From NCBI RefSeq assembly GCF_022374875.2, contig NZ_CP092427.2, positions 496,001 through 560,000 of the forward strand: a DNA stretch of 64,000 nt, given 5' to 3'. This stretch comes from Mycolicibacterium rufum (GTDB taxonomy: Bacteria; Actinomycetota; Actinomycetes; Mycobacteriales; Mycobacteriaceae). The notes beneath the pieces are model-generated. The model had not been told where the DNA came from. It saw only the letters and a list, made by a program, of their open reading frames with translations, and ran no database searches. The position numbers and the translations under genes are program-made. Positions within the stretch are counted from its first letter, which is position 1. The number at the start of each line of letters is the position of its first letter. Of the stretch, positions 30,683 through 40,075 are shown piece by piece.

Positions 30683-33318
30683 GGCAGCATCCGTCGTTCG
30701 TCCGGCCCCCACAGCGGCTGCATGTCCCCCGGCAGCGACAGGTGCGTCGCGGTGATCACGGTGGAGAGCTCGCGCAGGTCGCGGTGCATGGCGGTCAGCA
30801 GAGCGTCGAGCTCGGAGCGCCGGCCGTCGGGGGTGCACTCCCCGAGTTCGGCGGGTTCCATGCGGCGCAGCCGCATCGCGATCTCGTCGATCATCCGCTC
30901 CGGGCGCGAGGATCCCGACGAGCCGGGCAACGACTTCAGGTGCGCGCGCAACCGCTCCACCTGGTAGACCAGCGACCGCGGGTTCTCGGCGTCGAAGAGC
31001 ACGAGTTCGGCGACCCCGGTGACACTGACGGTGCCCGGATTGCGCCGACGGTAGATCACCAGCGACTCGCAGACCACCAGCGTCGACTCGGTGACGGTCT
31101 GCTCGGCGTCGGGGCGGCGCGCGGTGGTCAGCGTGGCGCGCAGCAGCGCGGTCAGCGCCAGCGCCCGCTCGATGCGCTTGCCGATGTCGAGCATCGTCCA
31201 GCCGACGTCGTGCACCATCGACTCCGCGATCACGCCCGACAGGGCGAGCATCCCCGCCAGCGTCAGCGTGCTCGTCGAGGACAGGAACGCCTCCCCCTCG
31301 GCCTGCGACTCCGGCGGGCTGTCACCGGCATTCAGCAGAGTCCGCTCCAGGGTGGAGAGCACCATCCAGGTGTCGTTGGACATCTGGTCGCGCACGGCGC
31401 GCGCCGACAGGCCGAGCCGTTCCACCGACTGGGCCAGCGACCCGGGGCGGTGCCGGTCGGCGGTCAGCGACCACAGCGTCGTCGGGGCGGTGGCGACCAT
31501 CTCGTGGTGGTCGCCGGTACCGGTCTCGGTCCCGGTGAGGGCCCCCAGCGCGGCGAGCAGCACCGGCACGCATTCGCTGCCGTCCATCGCCTGCCGGCGG
31601 CGGAACTCGTGGTAGCGCTCCCGGGTGACCTTGAGTAGCCGCGCGGTGTGCTCGGCACGTTCTGCGTACCGGCCGATCCAGAACAGATCCGAGAGCACGC
31701 GCGGAGAACTGATCTCGTGGGTCGGGCTCGCGGTCACCGGGTGCGGCAGCAGATCGTCCTCGGACGGCGCAGGCACGGTGGTCTTCTCCGCGGTCGCCCG
31801 CGCCGGCGTGCGCACCCAGATGTCTTTGGCCGCAACACTGTTCAGGTCGTACGCCGCGGTTCCCGGGGCCAGTAGATATCCCAGTCCGCCGATCATCGGC
31901 GCGTACCCGCCGCGCTGGGACACCGTGAACAGGCGCATGCCCACGCTCGACGACGACAGCCCGGCGGGCAGGTAGTCGGCGGGCGCCGACGAGAACTGCG
32001 GCAGTTCCTGACCCACCCACTGCCACGGGGTGGCCGAGATCCGCGCGGCCAGTGCGTCGCGTTGAGCCGCCGACAGCTCGGGACCGATGATCGGTTCGCC
32101 CCCCGTGACAGAGCGGACGAGCAGCGATGACAGGCGGGTCAGCAGATGGGACCGCTCGACGTCGATGCCACCCCAGTACAGCGGTGCGGTGGGCAACAGG
32201 GGCGTCTCGCCGAGCAGTCTTTCGGCCAGTTCGGGCAGGAAACGCAGCACGCCCGGGCTTTCCAGCACCCCGCTGCCGAGAGTGTTGACCACAGTGACCG
32301 CGCCGCGTCGCAGCGCCTCCACCAGACCGACGACGCCCAGCCGGGAGTCAGCCCGCAGATCCAACGGATCGGCGTAGGCGGCATCGACCCGGCGCAGCAC
32401 CACGTCGACGCGGGTCAGGGTGCCCATCGAGCGCATCCACACCTTGCCGTCGCGCACCACGAGGTCGGCGCTCTCCACCAGGGGCAGGCCGAGCACGCCG
32501 GCCAGGTACGCCTGGTCGAAGGCCGTCTCGGAATGGATGCCAGGGCTGAGCACCACCACCACCGGCTCCTCCGCCGATGCGGGGGCCGCGTCGACGAGCG
32601 CGAGCCTCAGCGCCTGGGCCCACGGCGACGCCGGGCGCGGACCGACCTGCTCGTAGAGGTCCGGGATGGCGTGGGCGATGACGCGGCGGTCGGCGAGCGC
32701 ATAGCCCGCACCCGAGGGCGCCTGCGTCCAGTCCGCGTTGACGACGAAGTCGCCCGAGCCTGCCCGGCTGATATCGCAGCCATGCAGGAACAGTTGGTGC
32801 CGGCCCGGCACCGCGATGCCGCGGGCCGCCCGCACGTATCCGGGATGGGCGAACAGCAGTTGCGGCGGCAGCACCCCGCTGGTGACGCTGCGCTGTTCGC
32901 CGTAGAGGTCGGTCAGCACGGCGTCGAGCAGCCGGGACCGTTGCACCAGACCGGTTTCCAGTCGGTCCCAGTCGGTGTCCGAGATGATCAGCGGCAGCGC
33001 GTCGAGTTGCCACGGGCCGGGGACGGCCGAGCCGTCCTCGAGTCGGATGTAGGTGATGCCGTCGTTGTCGACCATGGTGCGCACCAGCGCGCGCAGCCGG
33101 TCCAGACCGTCACGTCCGCGCTCCGAGACGCACGCGGCGAGCTCCTGCCACGCCGGGCGGACACGGCCTGCGGCGTCGACGAATTCGTCGTATCCGGTGG
33201 TGGGGGCACCGCCCGCGGCCCGCACCTCGAACAGCGCCTGTTGGGCCCGCATGGTCTCGTAGGGCACCAGCGGGTCGTCGAGGTTGTCCTGGCTGGTGAA
33301 GCCGGTCGGTAGTGCCAT
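30679..33318 (-). CDS. Circularly permuted ATP-grasp plus alpha-E fusion (Rv2567-like)
   Basis: Fusion of 879 residues. Residues to about 500 form a circularly permuted ATP-grasp type 2 domain (DGITYIRLEDG, YVRAARGIAVPGRHQLFLHG, VVVVLSPGIHSETAFD, NTLGSGVLESPGVL), predicted to ligate amino acids or peptides using ATP. Residues from about 545 form an alpha-E helical domain (LSDLFWIGRYAERAEHTARLL). In many bacteria the two are separate genes. The ATG at 33318 shares a base with the preceding stop (TAATG). Substrate unknown; comparative genomics of this family predicts a modified peptide product. Confidence 0.88.
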   Translation of the reverse strand: MALPTGFTSQDNLDDPLVPYETMRAQQALFEVRAAGGAPTTGYDEFVDAAGRVRPAWQELAACVSERGRDGLDRLRALVRTMVDNDGITYIRLEDGSAVPGPWQLDALPLIISDTDWDRLETGLVQRSRLLDAVLTDLYGEQRSVTSGVLPPQLLFAHPGYVRAARGIAVPGRHQLFLHGCDISRAGSGDFVVNADWTQAPSGAGYALADRRVIAHAIPDLYEQVGPRPASPWAQALRLALVDAAPASAEEPVVVVLSPGIHSETAFDQAYLAGVLGLPLVESADLVVRDGKVWMRSMGTLTRVDVVLRRVDAAYADPLDLRADSRLGVVGLVEALRRGAVTVVNTLGSGVLESPGVLRFLPELAERLLGETPLLPTAPLYWGGIDVERSHLLTRLSSLLVRSVTGGEPIIGPELSAAQRDALAARISATPWQWVGQELPQFSSAPADYLPAGLSSSSVGMRLFTVSQRGGYAPMIGGLGYLLAPGTAAYDLNSVAAKDIWVRTPARATAEKTTVPAPSEDDLLPHPVTASPTHEISSPRVLSDLFWIGRYAERAEHTARLLKVTRERYHEFRRRQAMDGSECVPVLLAALGALTGTETGTGDHHEMVATAPTTLWSLTADRHRPGSLAQSVERLGLSARAVRDQMSNDTWMVLSTLERTLLNAGDSPPESQAEGEAFLSSTSTLTLAGMLALSGVIAESMVHDVGWTMLDIGKRIERALALTALLRATLTTARRPDAEQTVTESTLVVCESLVIYRRRNPGTVSVTGVAELVLFDAENPRSLVYQVERLRAHLKSLPGSSGSSRPERMIDEIAMRLRRMEPAELGECTPDGRRSELDALLTAMHRDLRELSTVITATHLSLPGDMQPLWGPDERRMLP

Positions 33319-36300
33319 TACGACAGCACGGTACGCACTCGCCGCAGATCGAGGATTCCCGGCGCGCCCACATCGGTGGATTGCCGGGCCTGCTTCTCCC
33401 GCAGGGCGGCCAGGTCGACGGTGCCGGGGGTGAACCCGGTGACCTCGAACCGGCGCCCGCGCCGGGACTCGGCCTCGACCGCGTTGACCGGAGGCGTGTC
33501 GTAGGAGCGGCCCCCCGGGTGTGACACGTGGTAGGTGCAGCCGCCGCGCGACACCCCCGCAGTGGTGTCGACCAGTTCGATCCGCAGCGGACCGTCCACG
33601 GTGATCGTGGGGTGCAGGGCGCTCGGCGGCTGCCAGGCCCGGTAGCGCACGCCACCGACCTGGATGTCGGGATTGTCGGTGGCCAGCAACGGGACCGGGT
33701 GCCCGTTGACCGTCACCAGGTAGCGTTGCCGGTCCGCGCCGATGAGCCGCACCTGCAGGCGCTCCACCGACGAGTCGACATAGCGCGCGGTGCCTGCTCC
33801 CGACGACTCCTCGCCCAGCACATTCCACGGTTCGATGGCGCCGCGCAGCTCGATCTCCACCCCACCGAACACCGCGGTGCCGATGCGCGGGAAGCGGAAC
33901 TCGGTGAAGGGGTCCAGCCAGCTGGTGTCGAAGTCGATGCCGTGGGCGCGCAGATCGGCGGCGACCTCGGCGATGTCCTGGATCAGGAAGTGCGGCAACA
34001 GGTATCGACCGTGCAGGTTCGCCCCGTGGCGGATCAGCGGGGCGCGCAGCGGCTCGTCCCAGAACCACGCGACCAGCGAGCGCACCAGCAGCGACTGCAC
34101 CATCGCCATCTGGTGGTGCGGTGGCATCTCGAAGCCGCGCAATTCGAGCAGTCCCAGCCGCCCGCGCGGGCTGTCGGGACTGTAGAGCTTGTCGATGCAG
34201 AATTCGGCGCGATGGGTGTTGCCGGTGATGTCGGTGAGCAGGTGGCGCAGCGCGCGGTCGGCCAGCCACGCCTTCGGCCCGCCGACCTGTGCGGAGAGCC
34301 GGGCGATCTCGGCGAAGGCGATTTCGAGCTCGTAGAGCGATTCGGGGCGGCCCTCGTCGACCCGCGGCGCCTGGGAGGTGGTGCCGATGAACCGCCCCGC
34401 GAACAGATAGGACAGTGCCGGGTGGCGCTGCCAGTAGGTCAGCAGCGACACCAGCAGGTCGGGCCGGCGCAGCAGCGGCGAGTCGGCCGGGGTGATACCG
34501 CCCAGGGTGATGTGGTTGCCTCCGCCCGTGCCGCCGTGCGTGCCGTCGACGTCGAAGGACTCGGTGGACAGCCGGGCCAGCCGCGCCTCGGCGTACAGGG
34601 TCTGCAGTTGGTCGCGCTGCTCGGCGAAGCCGGCCGACGGCGCGACGTTGACCTCGATGACGCCGGGGTCGGGCGTGATCGTCGTCGTCTGCAGCCGCGG
34701 GTCGGCGGGTGGCCCGTAGCCCTCGATCACCACCGCGGAGCCGATCGCGGCGGCCGCCCGCTCGAGACGCTGGACGAGATCGACGAAATGCTCCAATTCC
34801 TCGGTGGGCGGCAGGAACACGCGCAGCAGCCCGTCGCGGATCTCGCCCACCAGCGCGGTGATCGGGAGGCCGTCGTCCTCGGCGACCTCCGCGGGATCGT
34901 CCTGCAGGGGTTCGAGCGCCGAGCGGCGCTGCGTCGGGTCGCTGCCGTAGAACGGCGGGGGCGGTGTCCAGTCGATCGCGTCGAGCGGCAGCCGCAGTCC
35001 GGCGGGCGAGTCACCGTCGAGCAGCACGATCCGGCCGCGCCGCAACCGCCAGTTCGCACTGGCCCAGCCGGCGCCGTCGTCGCGCCGGTGCAGGGGCAGC
35101 ACGAACGCCGCGGGTTCGGTGACCGCCGCGTCCAGTCGCGTCATCAATTCCGCACGCGCAGCGGCACTGTCGGCGGCCAGATCGTCGGACTCGGCGACGG
35201 CCGGCCCGGAGGGCCGGCGCACGGCGGCGGCCAACCGGCTCAACGGGTCCTCGTAGGCCGGCCGAACCTGAGTGGACGGCAGGCCCAGCCCGTCGGCGAG
35301 CGCGGTGAGCAGGTGCCGTGGCGCGTCGGGGGCGATCGCGGGTGTGCCGGGGTGTTCGGGCCACGGGTCGGCCAGCAGCGCCGCGTCGTTCCACAACGGT
35401 TGCCCGTCGGTGCGCCACATCAGCGCGATCTGCCAGCGCGGCAACGGTTCTCCTGGATACCACTTCCCCTGGCCGTGCTGCACCAGGCCGTGCGGCGCCC
35501 ACACCTGCTTGAGCCGCGCCGTCAGCGCCGAGGCCCGCTGCCGTTTGTGCGGTCCGTCGGCGTCGGTCAGCCACTCGGGGCCGACCTGATTGTCGATGGA
35601 CACGAACGTGGGCTCGCCGCCCACGGTGAGCCGCACGTCACCGGCGGCCAGTCGTTCGTCGATGCGACGGCCGAGCGCGTCGATGGCCGCCCAGGTCGCG
35701 TCGGTGTAGGGCAGCGTGACGCGCGGATCCTCGTGCACCCGGGTCACGACGTTGCTGAATTCCAGTGTGGTGTCGCAGGGTTCGGTGGACCCGGTGATCG
35801 GCGCCGCCGACTCGGGATGCGGCGTCGCCGACAGCGGGACGTGCCCCTCGCCCGCGAACAGGCCCGAGGTCGGATCGAGCCCGATCCAGCCGGCGCCGGG
35901 GACGTACACCTCGGTCCAGGCGTGCAGATCGGTGAAGTCGGCTGCCGGGCCGGACGGCCCGTCGAGCGCCTCCACGTCGGAGGTGAGCTGCACCAGGTAA
36001 CCGGAGACGAACCGCGCGGCCAGGCCCATCTGGCGCAAGATCGACACGAGCAGCCACGCCGAGTCCCGGCAGGAGCCGATCCCGGTGCGCAGCGTGGTGT
36101 CCGGCGTCTGAACCCCGGGTTCCATCCGCACGCTGTAGCCGACGTCGGCGTTGACCGCGCGGTTGAGCGCCACCAGGAAGTCGATGGTGCGGGTGCCGTC
36201 GGGCACCGAGAAATTCTTCACCCAGGCCTCGGAGAGGTCCCCGGGCCCCGCGCCGTCGCCGTCCTCGTCGACCGGCCGCAGATACGGTTTGAGGTCCTCG

Positions 36301-36632
36301 GCGAGTGCCCGCGGATAGGTGAATCCCACGTGCTCGGCGTAGTCCTCGATGAAGAAGTCGAACGGGTTGATCACCTTGAGGTCGGCGATGAGTCCGACGG
36401 TGATGGTCAGGGAGCGGGTGCGGGTGGGGAACACCAGCCGGGCCAGGAAGTTGCCGAACGCGTCCTGCTGCCAGTTCACGAAGTGGTCCTCGGGCTCGAC
36501 CGTCAGCGAGTAGGCCTCGATCGGCGTGCGCGAGTGGGGCGCCGGCCGCAGCCGCACCACATGCGGGAACACCTCGACGAGGCGATCGAACGCGTAGCTG
36601 GTGCGGTGCTCCAGGGCCACCTTGATACCCAT
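33318..36632 (-). CDS. Transglutaminase-DUF2126 protein (Rv2566-like)
   Basis: Large cytoplasmic protein of 1104 residues. The N-terminal transglutaminase part has LEHRTSYAFDRLVEVFPHV, catalytic Cys in GSCRDSAWLLVSIL, His in DLHAWTEVYVPG and Asp in GLDPTSG. The rest is DUF2126 (GEPTFVSIDN, GGGNHITLGG, ELRGFEMPPH), possibly a further ligase or binding domain. ATG at 36632 fits the family start; GTG at 36650 would add six residues. First gene of the four-gene operon. Confidence 0.88.
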   Translation of the reverse strand: MGIKVALEHRTSYAFDRLVEVFPHVVRLRPAPHSRTPIEAYSLTVEPEDHFVNWQQDAFGNFLARLVFPTRTRSLTITVGLIADLKVINPFDFFIEDYAEHVGFTYPRALAEDLKPYLRPVDEDGDGAGPGDLSEAWVKNFSVPDGTRTIDFLVALNRAVNADVGYSVRMEPGVQTPDTTLRTGIGSCRDSAWLLVSILRQMGLAARFVSGYLVQLTSDVEALDGPSGPAADFTDLHAWTEVYVPGAGWIGLDPTSGLFAGEGHVPLSATPHPESAAPITGSTEPCDTTLEFSNVVTRVHEDPRVTLPYTDATWAAIDALGRRIDERLAAGDVRLTVGGEPTFVSIDNQVGPEWLTDADGPHKRQRASALTARLKQVWAPHGLVQHGQGKWYPGEPLPRWQIALMWRTDGQPLWNDAALLADPWPEHPGTPAIAPDAPRHLLTALADGLGLPSTQVRPAYEDPLSRLAAAVRRPSGPAVAESDDLAADSAAARAELMTRLDAAVTEPAAFVLPLHRRDDGAGWASANWRLRRGRIVLLDGDSPAGLRLPLDAIDWTPPPPFYGSDPTQRRSALEPLQDDPAEVAEDDGLPITALVGEIRDGLLRVFLPPTEELEHFVDLVQRLERAAAAIGSAVVIEGYGPPADPRLQTTTITPDPGVIEVNVAPSAGFAEQRDQLQTLYAEARLARLSTESFDVDGTHGGTGGGNHITLGGITPADSPLLRRPDLLVSLLTYWQRHPALSYLFAGRFIGTTSQAPRVDEGRPESLYELEIAFAEIARLSAQVGGPKAWLADRALRHLLTDITGNTHRAEFCIDKLYSPDSPRGRLGLLELRGFEMPPHHQMAMVQSLLVRSLVAWFWDEPLRAPLIRHGANLHGRYLLPHFLIQDIAEVAADLRAHGIDFDTSWLDPFTEFRFPRIGTAVFGGVEIELRGAIEPWNVLGEESSGAGTARYVDSSVERLQVRLIGADRQRYLVTVNGHPVPLLATDNPDIQVGGVRYRAWQPPSALHPTITVDGPLRIELVDTTAGVSRGGCTYHVSHPGGRSYDTPPVNAVEAESRRGRRFEVTGFTPGTVDLAALREKQARQSTDVGAPGILDLRRVRTVLS

Positions 36633-36675
36633 AGCGCTAGATCCCACCACACGGGATGCCGCGGTGCAGGTCGCG

Positions 36676-37605
36676 TCAGGTCTGCGCCGACCGCGGAATG
36701 AGGTTGCCGCGCGGCCGCAGCACCAGCACGAGCACGCCGGCGACCACGATGCCGACGAGGTTCACCGCCAGCTGGGCGGCCGAGCGGGCCGCCACGCCCC
36801 AGTCCCCAAGCACGCCCGCGACGGCGGTGAAGCCGGCGGCGGGCACGGTGGTGACCGAGATGAACACCCCGACCAGCGCCGCCGACTTCGCCGACACCAG
36901 CGACAGCATGCCCGCCGCGCCGGCCAGCAGAGCCACCACGAGGGAGATCGGTCCGACCTGGAAGATGAAATCGACGTCGTTGACGTTGCGGATGAAGTCC
37001 AGATCCACCCATCCGACGGCGTGCGCGGCCAGCGTCAGCGCGGCGGTGATACCCATCGCGATCGGGAAGCCGGCCAGCAGCGCGATGGCGGCCCGGCGCG
37101 CGAGCTCACCGCGGCGCTGCACGATCGCCACCGACACCGCCGCCAACGGACCGAACTCGGGGCCGAGCACCATCGCGCCCACCACCGTCACCATCGAGTC
37201 GGTCACCGCGCCGATCGCTGCCAGCAGGCACGCCAGGGTAAGGAACATCAGGAACGTCACCGACAACGTCGACTCCTCCCGGGTGCGGGCGATCAACTCG
37301 TCCCACACCACGGCGTCGGCGGGGTCGCCCTCGGCGTCGTCCTCGGCCTCGTGCGCCCGGGTGGACAGCACGGTGTCGAGCACGGTCAGCAGGATCGCGC
37401 CGCGGTGCTGGGCGTCGATCGCCTTCAGCGCCTTGACGACGTCGTTGGCGCATTCGCGGGCGATGATCGCCGAGATCTCGTCGCCGGGCGGGTCGACGGC
37501 CGCGCCGGGGTGGACCAGGATGTGCGCCACCCCGACCTGACGACGCAGCAGATCGAGGACGTCGTCTCGCATGTCCCCCGGCACGATGACGCGCAATTCC
37601 AGCAC
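36676..37605 (-). CDS. DUF389 membrane protein
   Basis: Protein of 309 residues with a ferredoxin-like cytoplasmic N-terminus (about 1-75) and about six to seven membrane helices thereafter. The membrane part has the DUF389 signatures DSMVTVVGAMVLGPEFGPLAA and a glycine/alanine-rich repeat of similar helices. Function in bacteria is unknown. It lies 43 bases upstream of the DUF2126 gene on the same strand but without overlap, so membership in that operon is uncertain. Confidence 0.82.
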   Translation of the reverse strand: MLELRVIVPGDMRDDVLDLLRRQVGVAHILVHPGAAVDPPGDEISAIIARECANDVVKALKAIDAQHRGAILLTVLDTVLSTRAHEAEDDAEGDPADAVVWDELIARTREESTLSVTFLMFLTLACLLAAIGAVTDSMVTVVGAMVLGPEFGPLAAVSVAIVQRRGELARRAAIALLAGFPIAMGITAALTLAAHAVGWVDLDFIRNVNDVDFIFQVGPISLVVALLAGAAGMLSLVSAKSAALVGVFISVTTVPAAGFTAVAGVLGDWGVAARSAAQLAVNLVGIVVAGVLVLVLRPRGNLIPRSAQT

Positions 37606-37676
37606 CGGCGCCAGTTAACCGTCTGACGAACCGGTTGAGAACAATCCCGCGCGAAATGTGGGCACTCCACACGAAG

Positions 37677-37757
37677 CTGTTATAGATTCACACCACCGCG
37701 TGCATCGCCCCGCCCCGAGCCGCACCATCAGGAGACATGTCTGTGAAATTTCAACAG
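37677..37757 (+). promoter_or_regulatory. Candidate DeoR operator pair
   Basis: CTGTTATAGATTCACA (37677-37692) and TGTGAAATTTCAACAG (37742-37757) are inverted copies of one site, 12 of 16 bases matching, with TGTGAA and AACAG fully shared and 49 bases between them. They bracket the promoter region of the DeoR-led sugar operon. The first contains TATAGAT, a possible -10. Confidence 0.45.
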
Positions 37758-37774
37758 CAGGAGTGTCTGACGTC

Positions 37775-38581
37775 GTGGATGTGAGGACCCGTCGCGACCG
37801 CATCGAGCACCGGGCCCGAGCGGCCCGCGAGATCAACTACGCGCAGTTGGCCGCCGAGTTCGACGTGTCGGAGATGACCATCCGGCGGGATGTGGAGGCG
37901 CTCGAAGCGCTCGGCGTCGTCCGCCGCGTGGTCGGCGGAGCGATCGCCCTGCAGGGCAAGGACACCGAGCCCGCGTTCGCCACCCGGATGGCCGACGCCG
38001 CGCAGGAGAAGATCCACATCGCCGAGGTGGTCGCCGACCTCATCGGCGTCAACGAGACGCTGATCCTCGATTCGGGCAGCACGGCGCTGGCGGTGGCGAA
38101 CTCGCTCAAGGGCCGTGGACTGGGCCTGACCGTGGTGACCCCGAGCGTGCTCGCGGCGCTGGCACTGGTCGACGAACCCGATACCACCGTGGTGCTCACC
38201 GGCGGGGAACTGCGTTCCGGGGAACTGAGCCTGATCGGATCGGGCGCCGAGGACACGCTGGCCAACTTCAACTGCGACACCTACGTGATGGGAGTGGCCG
38301 GCATCGACGGGGACCGCGGCATCTCCGACTATCACCAGGCCGAGAGCCGGGTCAAGCGTGCCGCGAGCCGCCGGGCCGACCGGGTGATCGTCGCGGCCGA
38401 CAAGTCCAAGCTCGGCCGTGTGACCTTCGTCAGCATCGCCGCGCTGGCCGAGGTCCAGATCATCGTCAGCGACGGCGCCCCCGACCATCCCACGCTGACC
38501 GCGGCCCGCAACGCCGGTGTCGACGTGATCTGCGTTGCCGCGCAGGGTGATTCGCCGATCGAGGCGGCGGGGGCCCGATGA
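37775..38581 (+). CDS. DeoR/GlpR-family transcriptional regulator
   Basis: Repressor-type regulator of 268 residues. N-terminal winged helix (INYAQLAAEFDVSEMTIRRD) and a C-terminal sugar-phosphate-sensing domain with DSGSTALAVANSL, ELSLIGSGAEDTLANF and VAADKSKLGRVTF. The effector is expected to be a phosphorylated intermediate made by the neighbouring kinase. GTG at 37775 has CAGGAG about 11 bases upstream; GTGs at 37763 and 37781 are alternatives. ATGA overlap with the kinase gene. Confidence 0.9.
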   Translation: MDVRTRRDRIEHRARAAREINYAQLAAEFDVSEMTIRRDVEALEALGVVRRVVGGAIALQGKDTEPAFATRMADAAQEKIHIAEVVADLIGVNETLILDSGSTALAVANSLKGRGLGLTVVTPSVLAALALVDEPDTTVVLTGGELRSGELSLIGSGAEDTLANFNCDTYVMGVAGIDGDRGISDYHQAESRVKRAASRRADRVIVAADKSKLGRVTFVSIAALAEVQIIVSDGAPDHPTLTAARNAGVDVICVAAQGDSPIEAAGAR

Positions 38582-40059
38582 CCCGGTACACCGTCGGCAT
38601 CGACATCGGCACCACCGGCACCAAGACGGTGCTGATGGACGTCGAGGCCGGGATCGTCGCGTCCGCCACACGGGCGACGGCGCTGCACTCCCCCGCCCCC
38701 GGTTGGGCCGAGGCCGACACCGGCCAGTGGTATCGCAACGTGGTCGAGTCGATCCGCGAGGTGCTCACCGTCAGCGGCGCACCACCCGAGCAGGTGGGCG
38801 CAATCGCCACCTCGGGCATGGTGCCGGCCGTCGTCCCGGTCGACGGTGCCGGCCAACCGCTGCGCCGCGCCATCCTGCAGAATGACGCCCGCGCGCACCG
38901 CGAGGTCGCCGACCTGGCCGCCGCGCTGACGGACACCGATCTGGTGCACCTGACCGGTTCCGCCCTGACCCAGCAGTCCGTCGCCCCGACGACCGTGTGG
39001 CTGCGGGACCACGAACCCGACGTCTACGCGCAGACGGCGCACTGGCTCGGCTCCTACGACTGGGTGCTGTGCGCGCTGGGCGCCCCGGCGCACGTCGAGC
39101 ACAACTGGGCGCTGGAATCCGGCCTGTTCACGATCGACGGCGACACCGTCGAGGCCGTGCTGCACGCCGCGAAACTCGATCCCGCCACGCTGGCGCCGGT
39201 GCACCGCCCGGGCACGCCGGTCGGCGAGCTGAGCCGTGCCGCCGCCGACGCCACCGGGCTGCCCGCCGGTACGGCGCTGGTGGTCGGCGGCGCCGACCAT
39301 GTGCTCTCGGCGTTCGCCGCGGGGGTCAACGATCCCGGCGACGCGCTGGTCAAACTCGGTGGGGCGGGCGACATCCTGGTCGCCGCAGACGCCCCGGTGG
39401 TCGACGCACGTCTGTATCTCGACGCGCACCCCGTGCCGGGACACTGGTTGCCCAACGGCTGCATGGCCACCAGCGGCAGCCTGATCCGCTGGTTCCAGGC
39501 ACTGGTGGGCGGTGTCTCGCTGACCGATCTCGACGAGGAGGCGACGCCCCGGCCACCCGCCGAAATCCTCTGCCTGCCCTATTTTCTCGGCGAGAAGAGT
39601 CCGCTGCACGACCCCGATCTGCGCGGGGTGTTCGCCGGTATGCACCTCGGTCACACCCGGGCCGACATGTACCGGGCCGTGCTGGAGGCGATCGCGTTCG
39701 GGTTCCGCCATCACGTCGACGTGTTCGGCGACATCGGCATCCCGCTGCGCCGAGTGATGATCACCAACGGCGGATCGACATCGACGCTGTGGAAACAGAT
39801 TCACGCCGACGTGCTGGGGACGGAGATGAACCCGGTGAGCGGACATCCGGGGGCCTCGCTCGGCGCCGCGGTGATCGCCGCGGTCGGCGTCGGCGCCCTC
39901 GACGACTTCGCCGACGCGGCGCGCTTCATCACCCTCGACGAGCCCTACGTACCCGATCCCACACGGCGCGCGGCCTACGACGCGGCGTACGCGACGTGGC
40001 GCGACCTCGGCGCCGCGATGACCCCGATCTCCCACGCAATCGCCCGCAACACCCGATGA
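38578..40059 (+). CDS. FGGY-family carbohydrate kinase
   Basis: Sugar or sugar-alcohol kinase of 493 residues, xylulokinase-like. Both FGGY domains are complete: VGIDIGTTGTKTVLMD (phosphate loop), a central HVEHNWALESGLFTID region, VVGGADHVLSAFAAG and the C-terminal MITNGGSTSTLWKQIHADVLG. It would phosphorylate the sugar brought in by the downstream importer; the exact sugar is not deducible. ATG at 38578 overlaps the regulator stop by four bases. Confidence 0.88.
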   Translation: MTRYTVGIDIGTTGTKTVLMDVEAGIVASATRATALHSPAPGWAEADTGQWYRNVVESIREVLTVSGAPPEQVGAIATSGMVPAVVPVDGAGQPLRRAILQNDARAHREVADLAAALTDTDLVHLTGSALTQQSVAPTTVWLRDHEPDVYAQTAHWLGSYDWVLCALGAPAHVEHNWALESGLFTIDGDTVEAVLHAAKLDPATLAPVHRPGTPVGELSRAAADATGLPAGTALVVGGADHVLSAFAAGVNDPGDALVKLGGAGDILVAADAPVVDARLYLDAHPVPGHWLPNGCMATSGSLIRWFQALVGGVSLTDLDEEATPRPPAEILCLPYFLGEKSPLHDPDLRGVFAGMHLGHTRADMYRAVLEAIAFGFRHHVDVFGDIGIPLRRVMITNGGSTSTLWKQIHADVLGTEMNPVSGHPGASLGAAVIAAVGVGALDDFADAARFITLDEPYVPDPTRRAAYDAAYATWRDLGAAMTPISHAIARNTR

Positions 40060-40075
40060 AAGGACCAGTGCCGTC

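Noticed and set aside
33528..36701. 1057-residue plus-strand open frame
   Set aside because: Antisense of the DUF2126 gene, no recognisable domain.
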